Assembly: GCF_001698225.1 (NCBI RefSeq)
Contig: NZ_CP016594.1
Coordinates: 1,922,001 to 1,986,000 of the forward strand
DNA from: Gordonia terrae
GTDB lineage: Bacteria > Actinomycetota > Actinomycetes > Mycobacteriales > Mycobacteriaceae
Length of the DNA stretch: 64,000 nt
Reading direction: 5' to 3'
The notes beneath the pieces were generated by a model. The model saw only the letters and a program-made list of their open reading frames with translations, was not told where the DNA came from and did no database searches. Shown here one piece after another: positions 27,266 to 34,636 of this stretch. The position numbers and the translations under genes are program-made. The number at the start of each line of letters is the position of its first letter. The first letter of the stretch is position 1.

Positions 27266-27997
27266 TCATCGTCCACCGCCGTTGAAGGTGTTCATGAGCC
27301 CGCCGTCGACGGGGACGATGGCGCCGTACATGTAGGTGGACAACGCGACATCGACGACGACCTGCGCGATCTCCTCCGGCCGTCCCGTCCGCCCGGCCGG
27401 GATGGACGAGACGATGCGTGCCCTGGCCCGGTCGCTGAGTCCGGAGGTCATGTCGGTATCCACAAAACCGGGGATGACCAGGTTGACCCGGATGTCGCGC
27501 GGGGCGAGTTCGGCGGCGAGGACCTGTGTCATCCCGCTGAGGCCGGCCTTCGCCGAACCGTATGCCACGTCGCCGGGAAATCCGCGAAACCCCACCACGG
27601 CACCGACATTGACGATCGACGAGCCGGGTTCGAGGATCGGGACCGTGGCCTTGCACATCTCGAAGGCGCCCGTGAGGTTGGTGGTGAGCACGAGATCCCA
27701 GTCCGCGCGACTCAGGTCGTCGACGCGTCCACCGCGGTGCACGCCTGCGACATTGATCAGCCCGTGTGCGCTGCCGTGCTGCTCCTCGACGGTGGCCAGC
27801 GCGCGGGCCACCGACGACGAGTCGGTGATGTCGGTCTTCAGTTCGAGGACCTGAGCAGGTCTGGTGAACGGAGTGGTCGACACGCCGCGGGCGAGCGATA
27901 CGACAGAATCGCCTCGCCCGATGAGGTTCTCGGCGACCGCCCGGCCGATGCCGCGCGATCCGCCGGTGACGATCCAGACCCGTGGACGGGTGTTCAT
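27266..27997 (-). CDS. Short-chain dehydrogenase/reductase (FabG-like)
   Basis: A 243-residue classical SDR. TGGSRGIGRAVAENL at residues 10-24 binds the nucleotide, NVAGVHRGG is the NNAG-equivalent, SIVNVGAVVGFRGF carries the region of the catalytic Ser (Gly-Ala at the expected Ser position, which needs checking), and YGSAKAGLSGM holds the Tyr-Lys pair. The C-terminal IPGFVDTDMTSGL is standard. The ATG at 27997 overlaps the hydrolase stop by 4 nt. Oxidation of the alcohol released by the hydrolase, or of the original substrate to a ketone, is the likely role within the pathway. Confidence 0.87.
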   Translation of the reverse strand: MNTRPRVWIVTGGSRGIGRAVAENLIGRGDSVVSLARGVSTTPFTRPAQVLELKTDITDSSSVARALATVEEQHGSAHGLINVAGVHRGGRVDDLSRADWDLVLTTNLTGAFEMCKATVPILEPGSSIVNVGAVVGFRGFPGDVAYGSAKAGLSGMTQVLAAELAPRDIRVNLVIPGFVDTDMTSGLSDRARARIVSSIPAGRTGRPEEIAQVVVDVALSTYMYGAIVPVDGGLMNTFNGGGR

Positions 27998-28794
27998 GAC
28001 GTCAGGAAGCCGGTCAGTTCGGCGAGGTACCGGTCGCGGTCCTCGAGGAACGGCGCATGTCCGCACCCGTCGAATGCCACCAGGCGCGCATGGGGATTCA
28101 GGCCGGCCGCGGCCTCGGCACCGGCGAAGGGGACGAACGCGTCGTCGCGACCATGGAGCAACAGGATGGGGATGTCGAGCTCGCCGAGTTCCTTGCGCAG
28201 ATCGGTTCGGGCGAGGTCGCGAAGTGTCTCGTCGCCGATCGGTCCCATCTCCATGAACATGCCCCAGATCCACTCGAGTACATCGGAACTCGGCGCCGTC
28301 GCGAACACTGCGGCGGCGACGCCACGGAATGTGTCGGCACGATTGGCGGCGGCTCCGGCCAAGACGCCGTCGACATCATCGGAGGTGCCGCCGAAAGGCC
28401 AGCCATCGGTCGCGGTGTACCGCGGCGATGCACCACCGGTGAGGACCAGCCCCCCGGCACGCGAACCGAGTGCGGCCGCCGCGGCGGTGGCGACCGCGCC
28501 GCCCAGCGACCAGCCGTTGATGACCGGAGCGGACAGTTCGAGGTGATCGACCACCTGCACGACGTCGTCGGCCAGCGTCGCGATCGAGACATCCTCGAAG
28601 TCGTTGTCGGAGCGGCCACATGCGCGCAGATCGACGAGTACGACCTCGTGTCCCGCGGTTGCGAGCGCGGGAGCGGTGGTGTCCCAGCAGCGGGTGTTGG
28701 CGCCCCAGCCGTGGATCAGCACGACGGGTCGCCCTCCTCCGCGGTGGTGCTCGAAGTAGATCCGGCGATCGTTCTCAACCGCGAGATAGCTCAT
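27994..28794 (-). CDS. Alpha/beta hydrolase, candidate esterase or lactonase
   Basis: A 266-residue alpha/beta-hydrolase. LIHGWGANTRCWD near residue 27 is the oxyanion region, the nucleophile is Ser in INGWSLGGAVA near 98, the acid is Asp in LLHGRDDAFVPF near 210, and the His is in DGCGHAPFLED near 242. With a monooxygenase gene immediately upstream, hydrolysis of an ester or lactone made by Baeyer-Villiger-type oxygenation is the simplest idea. ATG 28794 has AAGGAG 6 nt upstream; its first 20 nt overlap the end of the LLM 2 gene. The SDR gene follows with a 4-nt overlap. Confidence 0.88.
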   Translation of the reverse strand: MSYLAVENDRRIYFEHHRGGGRPVVLIHGWGANTRCWDTTAPALATAGHEVVLVDLRACGRSDNDFEDVSIATLADDVVQVVDHLELSAPVINGWSLGGAVATAAAAALGSRAGGLVLTGGASPRYTATDGWPFGGTSDDVDGVLAGAAANRADTFRGVAAAVFATAPSSDVLEWIWGMFMEMGPIGDETLRDLARTDLRKELGELDIPILLLHGRDDAFVPFAGAEAAAGLNPHARLVAFDGCGHAPFLEDRDRYLAELTGFLTS

Positions 28795-29953
28795 GGACTT
28801 CTCCTTCTTCGTCGAACTCGATGTCGAAAAACCTGTCGGTCTGGGTGGCGGGTTCCTCGTGGCGCAGGGCGCGGGGAACCAGCGCCGGGGCGTCCGCGAA
28901 ATGTGGCATGACATGTTCGGCGAGCAACTCCATGGACCGCACGACGCCCTCGTGGGCCATACCGCCGAATCGCATCCAGCAGATGAGATGATCGAGACCC
29001 GTTTCCTCACGCAGGATCTCGATCTCGCGGATGAGTCCGTCCGGGTCGCCGACGTAGCAGATCCCGCCCTCGCGCAGGCCGGTCAAGGACATCGCCCCTT
29101 CGGCGGCCGCTTCGGCCAACGCCGCGTATCGCTCATAGCCCGCGGGTGTCGCGTCACCCTGCGGGACCGCGGACATGACGTTGTCGAAGTACCACTCGAG
29201 GCTCGGCCGTGCCTCCCGGACGGCTTGTGCGTCGTTCTCGGCGAGATGGATCTGCCAGTTCATCGGGAAGTCGAGCGACAGCGGATCGCGGCCCCGGTCC
29301 ATCAGCGTGCGTTTGGCGCCGACGACGAACGCGTTGAGCTCGGGCAGGGTCATCAGCGTCGGTGTCACCAGCATGTTGTGTCCGTGGTCGGCGACCAGGT
29401 CGAAGGTCTCGGGACTGATCGATGCCACATAGATCGGTGGTGTCGGCCGCTGCATCGGCGTCGGCCGGCAGTCCACGCCGTCGATGTGGAAGTGCCTGCC
29501 GTGGAACGTGTACGGCTCTCCGACGGCCTTGGTCCACAGGCCGGTGACGATCTGGAACGCCTCGTCGAAGACCTCACGGCTGACGCCTTGTTTGTCGGCG
29601 ACGCCCATCGCGCGGAACTCGTGCGGTTGGTAACCGCGTCCGACGCCGAAGTCGAGCCGACCGTCGGAGATGACATCGACCATCGCGAAATCCTCGGCGA
29701 TCCGAACCGGCCACGCGAGTGTCAGGTTGCTGACCGCGATCCCGATGCGCATCCGGGAGGTCCGGGCGGCGATCGCGGCCGCCGCCACCTGTGGCGAGGG
29801 CATCGACCCGTAGGCGCTGCCGTGGTGCTCGGCGAGCCACACCCCGTCGAACCCGAGGCGCTCGGCGATCTCGACCTGCGACAGCATCTCCGCATAGGCC
29901 CGGCGGAAGTCGCCATCCGGACTCTCCAACACGTAGAACAGGCTGAACTTCAC
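28775..29953 (-). CDS. LLM-class flavin-dependent monooxygenase 2
   Basis: A 392-residue luciferase-like TIM barrel. RLGFDGVWLAEHHGSAYGSMPSP near residue 33, RIGIAVSNLTLAWPVRIAEDFAMVDVISDGRLDFGVGRGYQPHEF near 70-115, and YVASISPETFDLVADHGHNML near 195 are family landmarks. The C-terminal WMRFGGMAHEGVVRSMELLAEHVMPHF resembles the same part of other alkanal-type monooxygenases. The GTG at 29953 follows TAACGT by 7 nt with no ribosome binding site, suggesting a leaderless message. The operator-like repeat is centred 62.5 bp before the start. It leads an operon with the hydrolase and SDR. Confidence 0.9.
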   Translation of the reverse strand: MKFSLFYVLESPDGDFRRAYAEMLSQVEIAERLGFDGVWLAEHHGSAYGSMPSPQVAAAAIAARTSRMRIGIAVSNLTLAWPVRIAEDFAMVDVISDGRLDFGVGRGYQPHEFRAMGVADKQGVSREVFDEAFQIVTGLWTKAVGEPYTFHGRHFHIDGVDCRPTPMQRPTPPIYVASISPETFDLVADHGHNMLVTPTLMTLPELNAFVVGAKRTLMDRGRDPLSLDFPMNWQIHLAENDAQAVREARPSLEWYFDNVMSAVPQGDATPAGYERYAALAEAAAEGAMSLTGLREGGICYVGDPDGLIREIEILREETGLDHLICWMRFGGMAHEGVVRSMELLAEHVMPHFADAPALVPRALRHEEPATQTDRFFDIEFDEEGEVHELSRG

Positions 29954-29960
29954 ACTGTCG

Positions 29961-29966
29961 ACGTTA
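29961..29966 (-). promoter_or_regulatory. Candidate -10 box before LLM 2
   Basis: The minus strand reads TAACGT, 7 nt before the GTG at 29953. It is the same hexamer and the same 52-bp distance to the inverted repeat as before the NTF2-like gene. No -35 is apparent. Confidence 0.5.
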
Positions 29967-31646
29967 GGAATCGCCGTGCGTCACCGGAACGGGAGAATCC
30001 GCGGCGGTTGTGGGTTCCCACAAGTCGGGCGTCCCGGCGGCCTGCTCACGGAGCGCCCGTTTGTCGAGTTTCCCGACGCTCGTCCGCGGGAGACGGTCGA
30101 CGGCGACGATCAGGTCGGGCACCCACCAGCGCGGGACCCGCGCGGCCAGCTCCGCCCGGACCTCGTCCACGTCGAGGCCGTCCTCGCCGACGATGTAGGC
30201 AACCGGTCGTTCCTGCCAGCGCGGATGCGGAACGGAGACCACCGCGGCCTCCTGGATCGACGGATGCTCGAGCAGTGCTTCTTCCAGGGCGACGGAGCTG
30301 ATCCATTCGCCGCCGCTCTTGATGAGGTCCTTGGTTCGATCGACGATCGAGAGACAACCGTGTTCGTCGATGATCCCGATGTCACCGGTGCGCAGCCAAC
30401 CGTCGTCGAACCTGTCCGGATGGTCCGCACGGTAGTAACCGGTGGCGACCCAGGGGCCGCGGATCAGGATCTCACCGCGGCTGATCCCGTCGTGGGGCAT
30501 GACCTGGCCGGCGTCGTCGACGAGTTTCCACTGCAGGCCGGGCAGGAGCCGACCTTGCTTGCGGATGTACGTCCAGCGCGATTCCGGGTCGTCATCGGTC
30601 GAGGCAGGAGGGCGTGAGAAGGTCGCCATCGGTGAGATCTCGGTCATGCCCCATCCCTGGAAGACGGGCACGCCGAGATCCTCGAGGTCGCGGATGAGGC
30701 CGAGCGTCGGCGTCGACCCGCCCAGGACGAGCGCTCGGAGGCTGCTCAGGTCGGTGCCGGCCTGTCGCGCGTGGACGAGCAGGTCCACCGCCACGGTCGG
30801 CACCATGCCGGTGTAGGTCACCCGCTGGGCGGCGATGATGCCGGCGATCTGCGCGGGTGTGGGGTGCGGGCCGGGCAGGATCTGCGACGCACCGGACATC
30901 AACGCGGCGAACGGGACCCCCCACGCGTTGGCGTGGAACATCGGGACCACGAGGAGCGCGCGGTCGCGTTCGGAGATCGCGTGGCCGTCCGCGAGGCACG
31001 CCGCCATCGTGTGCAGATACAGCGACTTGTGGGAATACCCAACCCCCTTCGGGGCCCCGGTCGTGCCCGAGGTGTAGCAGAGCACCGCGAGGTCGTCGTC
31101 GGTGCGGGCGATGGGCGCCGCAAGCGGCTCGGCGGATCCGACCATCGAGTCCAGCGACGGTCGTCCGATGCCCCCGTCACCGTCACCGTTGCAGTTGCCG
31201 TCGCCGTCCTCGTCGATCGACACGATCGAGATGTCGGGGCGCTGCGCCCGCACGTCGTCGAGCTGGTACTCCAGCGACCGGTCGGCGAAGATCATCGTGT
31301 CGTCGGCATGGTCGACGATGTAGGCGATCTCCGGTGGCGAGAGTCGGATGTTGATCGTGTGCAACACGGCGCCGGCCAATGGCACGGCGAGGTAGAGCTC
31401 GAGGTGACGACGGTGGTTCCAGGCGAGTGTGCCGACCCGGTCGCCCGGGCGTACGCCGCTCGCGATGAGGGCGGCCGCGAGCCGCGTCACCCGATCGGCG
31501 TACTCGCGATAGGTGTATCGGAAGACCTCCGCACCGTCGATGTGATCCACGATCGCCTTGTCGCCGAACATGTCTCGGGCACGGAAGAGGAAGTCGGTGA
31601 TCACGAGTGGGTGGGCCGCGGGAGTGGGTCCCTCGGCCCCGATCAC
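29964..31646 (-). CDS. Acyl-CoA synthetase (AMP-forming, ANL superfamily)
   Basis: A 560-residue fatty-acid or aryl-acid CoA ligase. The P-loop motif YTSGTTGAPKGV is near residue 189, followed by GWGMTEISPM near 340, TGDIGIIDEHG near 420, and the catalytic Lys in RTSVGKLDKRAL near 524. The linker YYRADHPDRFDDGWLRTGD is standard. It would activate the acid released in the pathway as its CoA ester for the kinase-ACAD branch and beta-oxidation. A local Asp/Gly-rich stretch near residue 160 (DEDGDGNCNGDGDGG) is an unusual insertion. The GTG at 31646 overlaps the LLM 1 stop by 4 nt, so the two are translated together. Confidence 0.92.
   Translation of the reverse strand: MIGAEGPTPAAHPLVITDFLFRARDMFGDKAIVDHIDGAEVFRYTYREYADRVTRLAAALIASGVRPGDRVGTLAWNHRRHLELYLAVPLAGAVLHTINIRLSPPEIAYIVDHADDTMIFADRSLEYQLDDVRAQRPDISIVSIDEDGDGNCNGDGDGGIGRPSLDSMVGSAEPLAAPIARTDDDLAVLCYTSGTTGAPKGVGYSHKSLYLHTMAACLADGHAISERDRALLVVPMFHANAWGVPFAALMSGASQILPGPHPTPAQIAGIIAAQRVTYTGMVPTVAVDLLVHARQAGTDLSSLRALVLGGSTPTLGLIRDLEDLGVPVFQGWGMTEISPMATFSRPPASTDDDPESRWTYIRKQGRLLPGLQWKLVDDAGQVMPHDGISRGEILIRGPWVATGYYRADHPDRFDDGWLRTGDIGIIDEHGCLSIVDRTKDLIKSGGEWISSVALEEALLEHPSIQEAAVVSVPHPRWQERPVAYIVGEDGLDVDEVRAELAARVPRWWVPDLIVAVDRLPRTSVGKLDKRALREQAAGTPDLWEPTTAADSPVPVTHGDS
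30006..30025. promoter_or_regulatory. Operator-like inverted repeat inside the end of the acyl-CoA synthetase gene
   Basis: TTGTGGG and CCCACAA (30008-30014 and 30017-30023) form perfect 7-bp arms around TT. The core TTGTGGGTTCCCACAA matches the 27220-27243 copy at 15 of 16 positions. It lies in coding sequence, yet sits upstream of the LLM 2 start, so coincidence with codons alone is an unlikely explanation. Confidence 0.6.
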
Positions 31647-32683
31647 GCGGGCACCTCGACCGCCGCCGCGGCGGCGAGTCTGGCCCGGACCTCGGGGATG
31701 ACCGCGGTGGCCAACAACTCGATGCGTGCGCTGCCGCTGTCGACGTCTTCGCCGGGCAACTGCGCCCAGAAGTGGACATCCTCGATCTGCGGGGTCTGCG
31801 TCAGGAGCGTCGTGAGTTCGTCGACGGCGGTTGCGGGATCCCACAATGTGAAGGAGCCGGCGTCGACGAGCTGGTCGGGTTCGGTGAACTGCGGAACGGG
31901 TCCGAACGCGCCCATCTCGATGTACTTGTTGATCTGGTAGAGCGCATGGACGCCGATCCGCGACCATTCCCGCTCCGGGTCGTCGGCGATGATCGTCCAC
32001 TGTCCCGCGAAGATACGTCCCTCCGAGCGGGGTCGTCCGAGGCGTTCGAGTGCGTCGAGGTACGAGGCGTGATGGGCGTTCTGGGTGCTGAGGAACCCGT
32101 CACCGATCCGCGCAGCACGCTCGATCGCCGGGTCGGCCATCGCCCCGACGAGAAGGTCCGGGGTGATCTCGGGGGTGGGGGTCACCGGTAGGGCCGGTTT
32201 GTGAAGGCGTTTGCCGTCGAACGGGTCGGCAGAGCCCGACCAGCATCGGCGCACGATCTCCACACCCTCCTCGAGCAGGCTCGGGCGGTTGATGAGACGC
32301 CGATCGAAGGCGGCGAACTCGGGTGCCCAATATCCCTGGCCCACGCCGAGCGAGAATCGTCCTCCGGTGAGCAGCGAGAGGGTGGCCGCGTCCTCGGCGA
32401 GCCGGATGGGATTGTGCAGCGGCGACACCACGAGGTTGGTGCCGATGCGCATGGTCGTCGTCCGATCACCGATCGCGGATGCGAGGAGGAACGGTGACGG
32501 GGTGTAACCGTCGTCCATGAAATGGTGCTCGGTCAGCCACGCCGAGTCGATCCCGATGGACTCGGCCCACGCGATCTGGTCGAGTGTCGCGCGATAGAAA
32601 TCCCCGAAACCCCTGGTGGCGCCGTCACTCGCGGGGTTGCGGAAGTCGTACCAGAGTCCGAAGCTCGCGCTCGACGTTCTCAT
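31643..32683 (-). CDS. LLM-class flavin-dependent monooxygenase 1
   Basis: A 346-residue luciferase-like protein, first gene of the block. ESIGIDSAWLTEHHFMDDGYTPSP near residue 42, RIGTNLVVSPLHNPIRLAEDAATLSLLTGGRFSLGVGQGYWAPEF near 78-125 and VGAMADPAIERAARIGDGFL near 190 identify the fold. It is only distantly similar to the other two LLM proteins, so the three probably act on different intermediates. ATG 32683 has AGAGGA at a suitable distance. It is divergent from the EspC-like cassette across 214 nt, where an operator-like repeat and a weak -10 are found. Confidence 0.89.
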   Translation of the reverse strand: MRTSSASFGLWYDFRNPASDGATRGFGDFYRATLDQIAWAESIGIDSAWLTEHHFMDDGYTPSPFLLASAIGDRTTTMRIGTNLVVSPLHNPIRLAEDAATLSLLTGGRFSLGVGQGYWAPEFAAFDRRLINRPSLLEEGVEIVRRCWSGSADPFDGKRLHKPALPVTPTPEITPDLLVGAMADPAIERAARIGDGFLSTQNAHHASYLDALERLGRPRSEGRIFAGQWTIIADDPEREWSRIGVHALYQINKYIEMGAFGPVPQFTEPDQLVDAGSFTLWDPATAVDELTTLLTQTPQIEDVHFWAQLPGEDVDSGSARIELLATAVIPEVRARLAAAAAVEVPA

Positions 32684-32717
32684 TGCATGTCCTCTCGACG
32701 CCTGTGTGGTCGATGTC

Positions 32718-32723
32718 ACTCTT
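32718..32723 (-). promoter_or_regulatory. Weak candidate -10 before LLM 1
   Basis: The minus strand reads AAGAGT, a poor match to TANNNT. I list it only because its centre lies 53 bp from the repeat at 32764-32784, as at the other three sites. It would give a 28-nt leader with a ribosome binding site. Confidence 0.25.
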
Positions 32724-32763
32724 GATGATCGTCGTCGGTGACGGAAGGTCGCGCGGTCGTGGC

Positions 32764-32784
32764 CCTTGTCGGAAATCCCAACCG
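32764..32784. promoter_or_regulatory. Degenerate operator-like repeat before LLM 1
   Basis: Read on the minus strand, TTGGGATTTCCGACAA (32766-32781) matches the 27220-27243 core at 11 of 16 positions, including TTG and ACAA at the two ends. It is 82 nt upstream of the LLM 1 start. Confidence 0.4.
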
Positions 32785-32863
32785 CGGAGATTCGGGGCGA
32801 TGGAACCGGAGGGCGGCCGCGTGCGTCCAAGGTTCATGTCGTGGCGGTCCGCGTCGGGGTGGG

Positions 32864-32869
32864 TACGAT
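32864..32869 (+). promoter_or_regulatory. Candidate -10 box of the EspC-like cassette
   Basis: TACGAT lies 28 nt before the ATG at 32898, leaving a short leader with GGGGGTGGGGAC as a weak ribosome binding site. It faces away from the accessory block. Confidence 0.4.
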
Positions 32870-32897
32870 CACGGCACGTCGTCGAGGGGGTGGGGAC

Positions 32898-33263
32898 ATG
32901 AACGGCACCGGCAGGCAGCGGATCGCGATGGACACCGCCCAGGTGTCGGCGGTCGCGTCGTACTACCGCAGGTCCTCACTGGTGCTGTCGGCGGTCGCCG
33001 ACGATCTGGCCGCGCACGACTTCGGGGCCTGGGCTCGACAATCCACGGTGCGGGACGCCGACTCCGTCACCTTCGGACCATCGGCGGCGACCTACGCAGA
33101 CATGACCACGACCCTGTCGCGCCGGTTGCGCGTACAGGCCGCCGCAGCCGCGGCGCTCGCCGACACCCTGCGCAACAGTGCGCTGACCATGGCCGACGGC
33201 GACGGCCGCGCGGCGGTGGAGATCTCGCGAGCGGTACCCGCGGCGGAGGTGGACGGCCGGTGA
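32898..33263 (+). CDS. EspC-like small helical protein, candidate type VII substrate
   Basis: A 121-residue protein with the size and pattern of the ESX secretion-associated EspC/DUF2580 family: an N-terminal MDTAQVSAVASYYRRSSLVLSAVADDL helix, a Gly/Thr-rich turn (SVTFGPSAATYADMTTTLSRRL) and a long C-terminal Ala-rich helix ending in ADGDGRAAVEI, similar in spacing to the YxxxD/E-type tail. No catalytic motif is seen. Its stop overlaps the next start by 4 nt. The position between glmM and glmS corresponds, as far as I remember, to Rv3440c of M. tuberculosis. The family call is by pattern and is tentative. Confidence 0.55.
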   Translation: MNGTGRQRIAMDTAQVSAVASYYRRSSLVLSAVADDLAAHDFGAWARQSTVRDADSVTFGPSAATYADMTTTLSRRLRVQAAAAAALADTLRNSALTMADGDGRAAVEISRAVPAAEVDGR

Positions 33264-34369
33264 GGCGCGGCGCGGACTCGCTGTCGGTGCTGAGATCTGA
33301 TGCCCGGGAAGGCGTCGAGGCGTTGATCGAGCTCGTGTCGGTGGGGCGCCTGATGGGGATCGGTGCGCCCGACGAGTCCACCATCCGCAACGGAGTGGGT
33401 GTCGTCGACGGCTTCGACATCGCGGCACTGTCCGCGGACAGTCGGGCCCTGGTGTCGGCGCATCGCGCCGTGTCCGAACAGCTCCACCATCTCCCCGAGC
33501 AGCAGGTCCGGCTCGACGACGGCTGGAACAGCGAGTCCGCGACCGTCGCGATCGCCACGGTCATCGATCATCAGCGTCGTGCCGAGTCGGATCTGCACAT
33601 CCTGCGCACCCTCACCGAGGCCACCTCGGCCGCAGCGTCGGGTATCGACCGGTTGTTACGCACCTTCTATCTGACGCTCGCCCGGTTGTCGGCGCCGGCC
33701 GCTGCCGGTGTGCCGCCGGCAGAGCTGCCGCAGGCGGTGCTCACCGGTCGGGTGCCGATGGGGGTGGCGGTCGAGGACATCTCGTCGAGGCTTGCCCTGT
33801 TCACCACGTCGCTGGAGACCACGACCCGGGGTGTCGCCGGGATTCTCGACCTCCTGAACCGGTCCGTCGACGGCATCGACGACGAGGCGTATCCGGTCGA
33901 CGCCGAGCGCTCGGGCCGCGTTCCGTCCGCGATGCCCGATCCGCCGCCCGCGACACCGGACCCACCGGTCGCGTCGGCGCCCGTGCACACCGTCGCAGCG
34001 CCCTCGCCGGTCACCCAGACGTGGCTCGCCGAATCGACCACCGAGGACCGAACCCACGAGATCGGTGCCGCGAGTGCATCCGCCGTGTCCGCGTCGGCAC
34101 CCGACGAGGTCGAGGCAGCCCGCGCCGTCCCCGAACCCGATGACGGAATCGACATCCCGTTTCGGCTCGGCGGCACCGAGGGACTCGACGCACCCGTGGC
34201 CACCGTCGAGGAGGCAACCGCCGAAACCGGGCCCGCCGAAACCGAACCCGAACCCGCAGAAACCGGGTCCGCTGACACCGAACCCGCCGGTCCTGATTCA
34301 CCTGCGCCGACACCGGACGCATCGTCCGACCGGTCCTCGGGTGACCTCGCCCTGGCAGGCGACCAGTGA
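33260..34369 (+). CDS. WXG-like helical protein with a Pro/Glu-rich tail
   Basis: A 369-residue protein that I do not recognise with certainty. Residues 1-220 are helical; they include SVLRSDAREGVEALIELVSVG, a central DGWNSESATVAIATVIDHQRRAESDLHIL whose W-x-S/E turn recalls WXG100-type proteins, and AEDISSRLALFTTSLETTTRGVAGILDLLN-like segments. Residues 220-369 are low-complexity Pro/Ala/Glu/Thr and end in LAGDQ, probably disordered. Ala/Pro-rich Rv3439c occupies the same position in M. tuberculosis (from memory). The GTG start and stop are both coupled to neighbours by 4-nt overlaps. A role in type VII secretion or the cell surface is inference. Confidence 0.6.
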   Translation: MRRGADSLSVLRSDAREGVEALIELVSVGRLMGIGAPDESTIRNGVGVVDGFDIAALSADSRALVSAHRAVSEQLHHLPEQQVRLDDGWNSESATVAIATVIDHQRRAESDLHILRTLTEATSAAASGIDRLLRTFYLTLARLSAPAAAGVPPAELPQAVLTGRVPMGVAVEDISSRLALFTTSLETTTRGVAGILDLLNRSVDGIDDEAYPVDAERSGRVPSAMPDPPPATPDPPVASAPVHTVAAPSPVTQTWLAESTTEDRTHEIGAASASAVSASAPDEVEAARAVPEPDDGIDIPFRLGGTEGLDAPVATVEEATAETGPAETEPEPAETGSADTEPAGPDSPAPTPDASSDRSSGDLALAGDQ

Positions 34370-34626
34370 ACCTCGCCGACCAGATCGAGGCGATGGCCCG
34401 CACCGCGACCGCCGGTGTCGCCGAGGCATCGCACCGGTTCTCCGCGCAGCGGCGTGACCTCGAACTCGCGATGGCCGACCATCGTCGCAACGCGGTGCGG
34501 TCCGAGACACAGCGGCTGCGCGACGATCTCGAGAACGACGCCGATGCCGCGGACGCCACCCCGGGCATTCTGCTGCCGGCCGACGTGGCCGACGCCAGTC
34601 CCCATCTGCCGCCGCCGAACACATAG
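34366..34626 (+). CDS. Small coiled-coil hypothetical protein
   Basis: An 86-residue protein whose first 65 residues are strongly helical and charged (QIEAMARTATAGVAEASHRFSAQRRDLELAMADHRRNAVRSETQRLRDDLENDADAAD), followed by a short Pro-rich end. It is the third gene of the coupled cassette; its GTG overlaps the stop of the preceding gene. No signal peptide or known motif is visible. It may be a chaperone or partner for the preceding two proteins, in the way EspG or small helical partners act in ESX systems, but nothing in the sequence proves this. Confidence 0.55.
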   Translation: MNLADQIEAMARTATAGVAEASHRFSAQRRDLELAMADHRRNAVRSETQRLRDDLENDADAADATPGILLPADVADASPHLPPPNT

Positions 34627-34636
34627 GCTGTCTGCT

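Noticed and set aside
18426..32683. Mobile-element origin of the block (integrase, IS, attachment site)
   Set aside because: No transposase, integrase or tRNA-flanked repeat is seen at either edge; insertion is suggested only by gene order.
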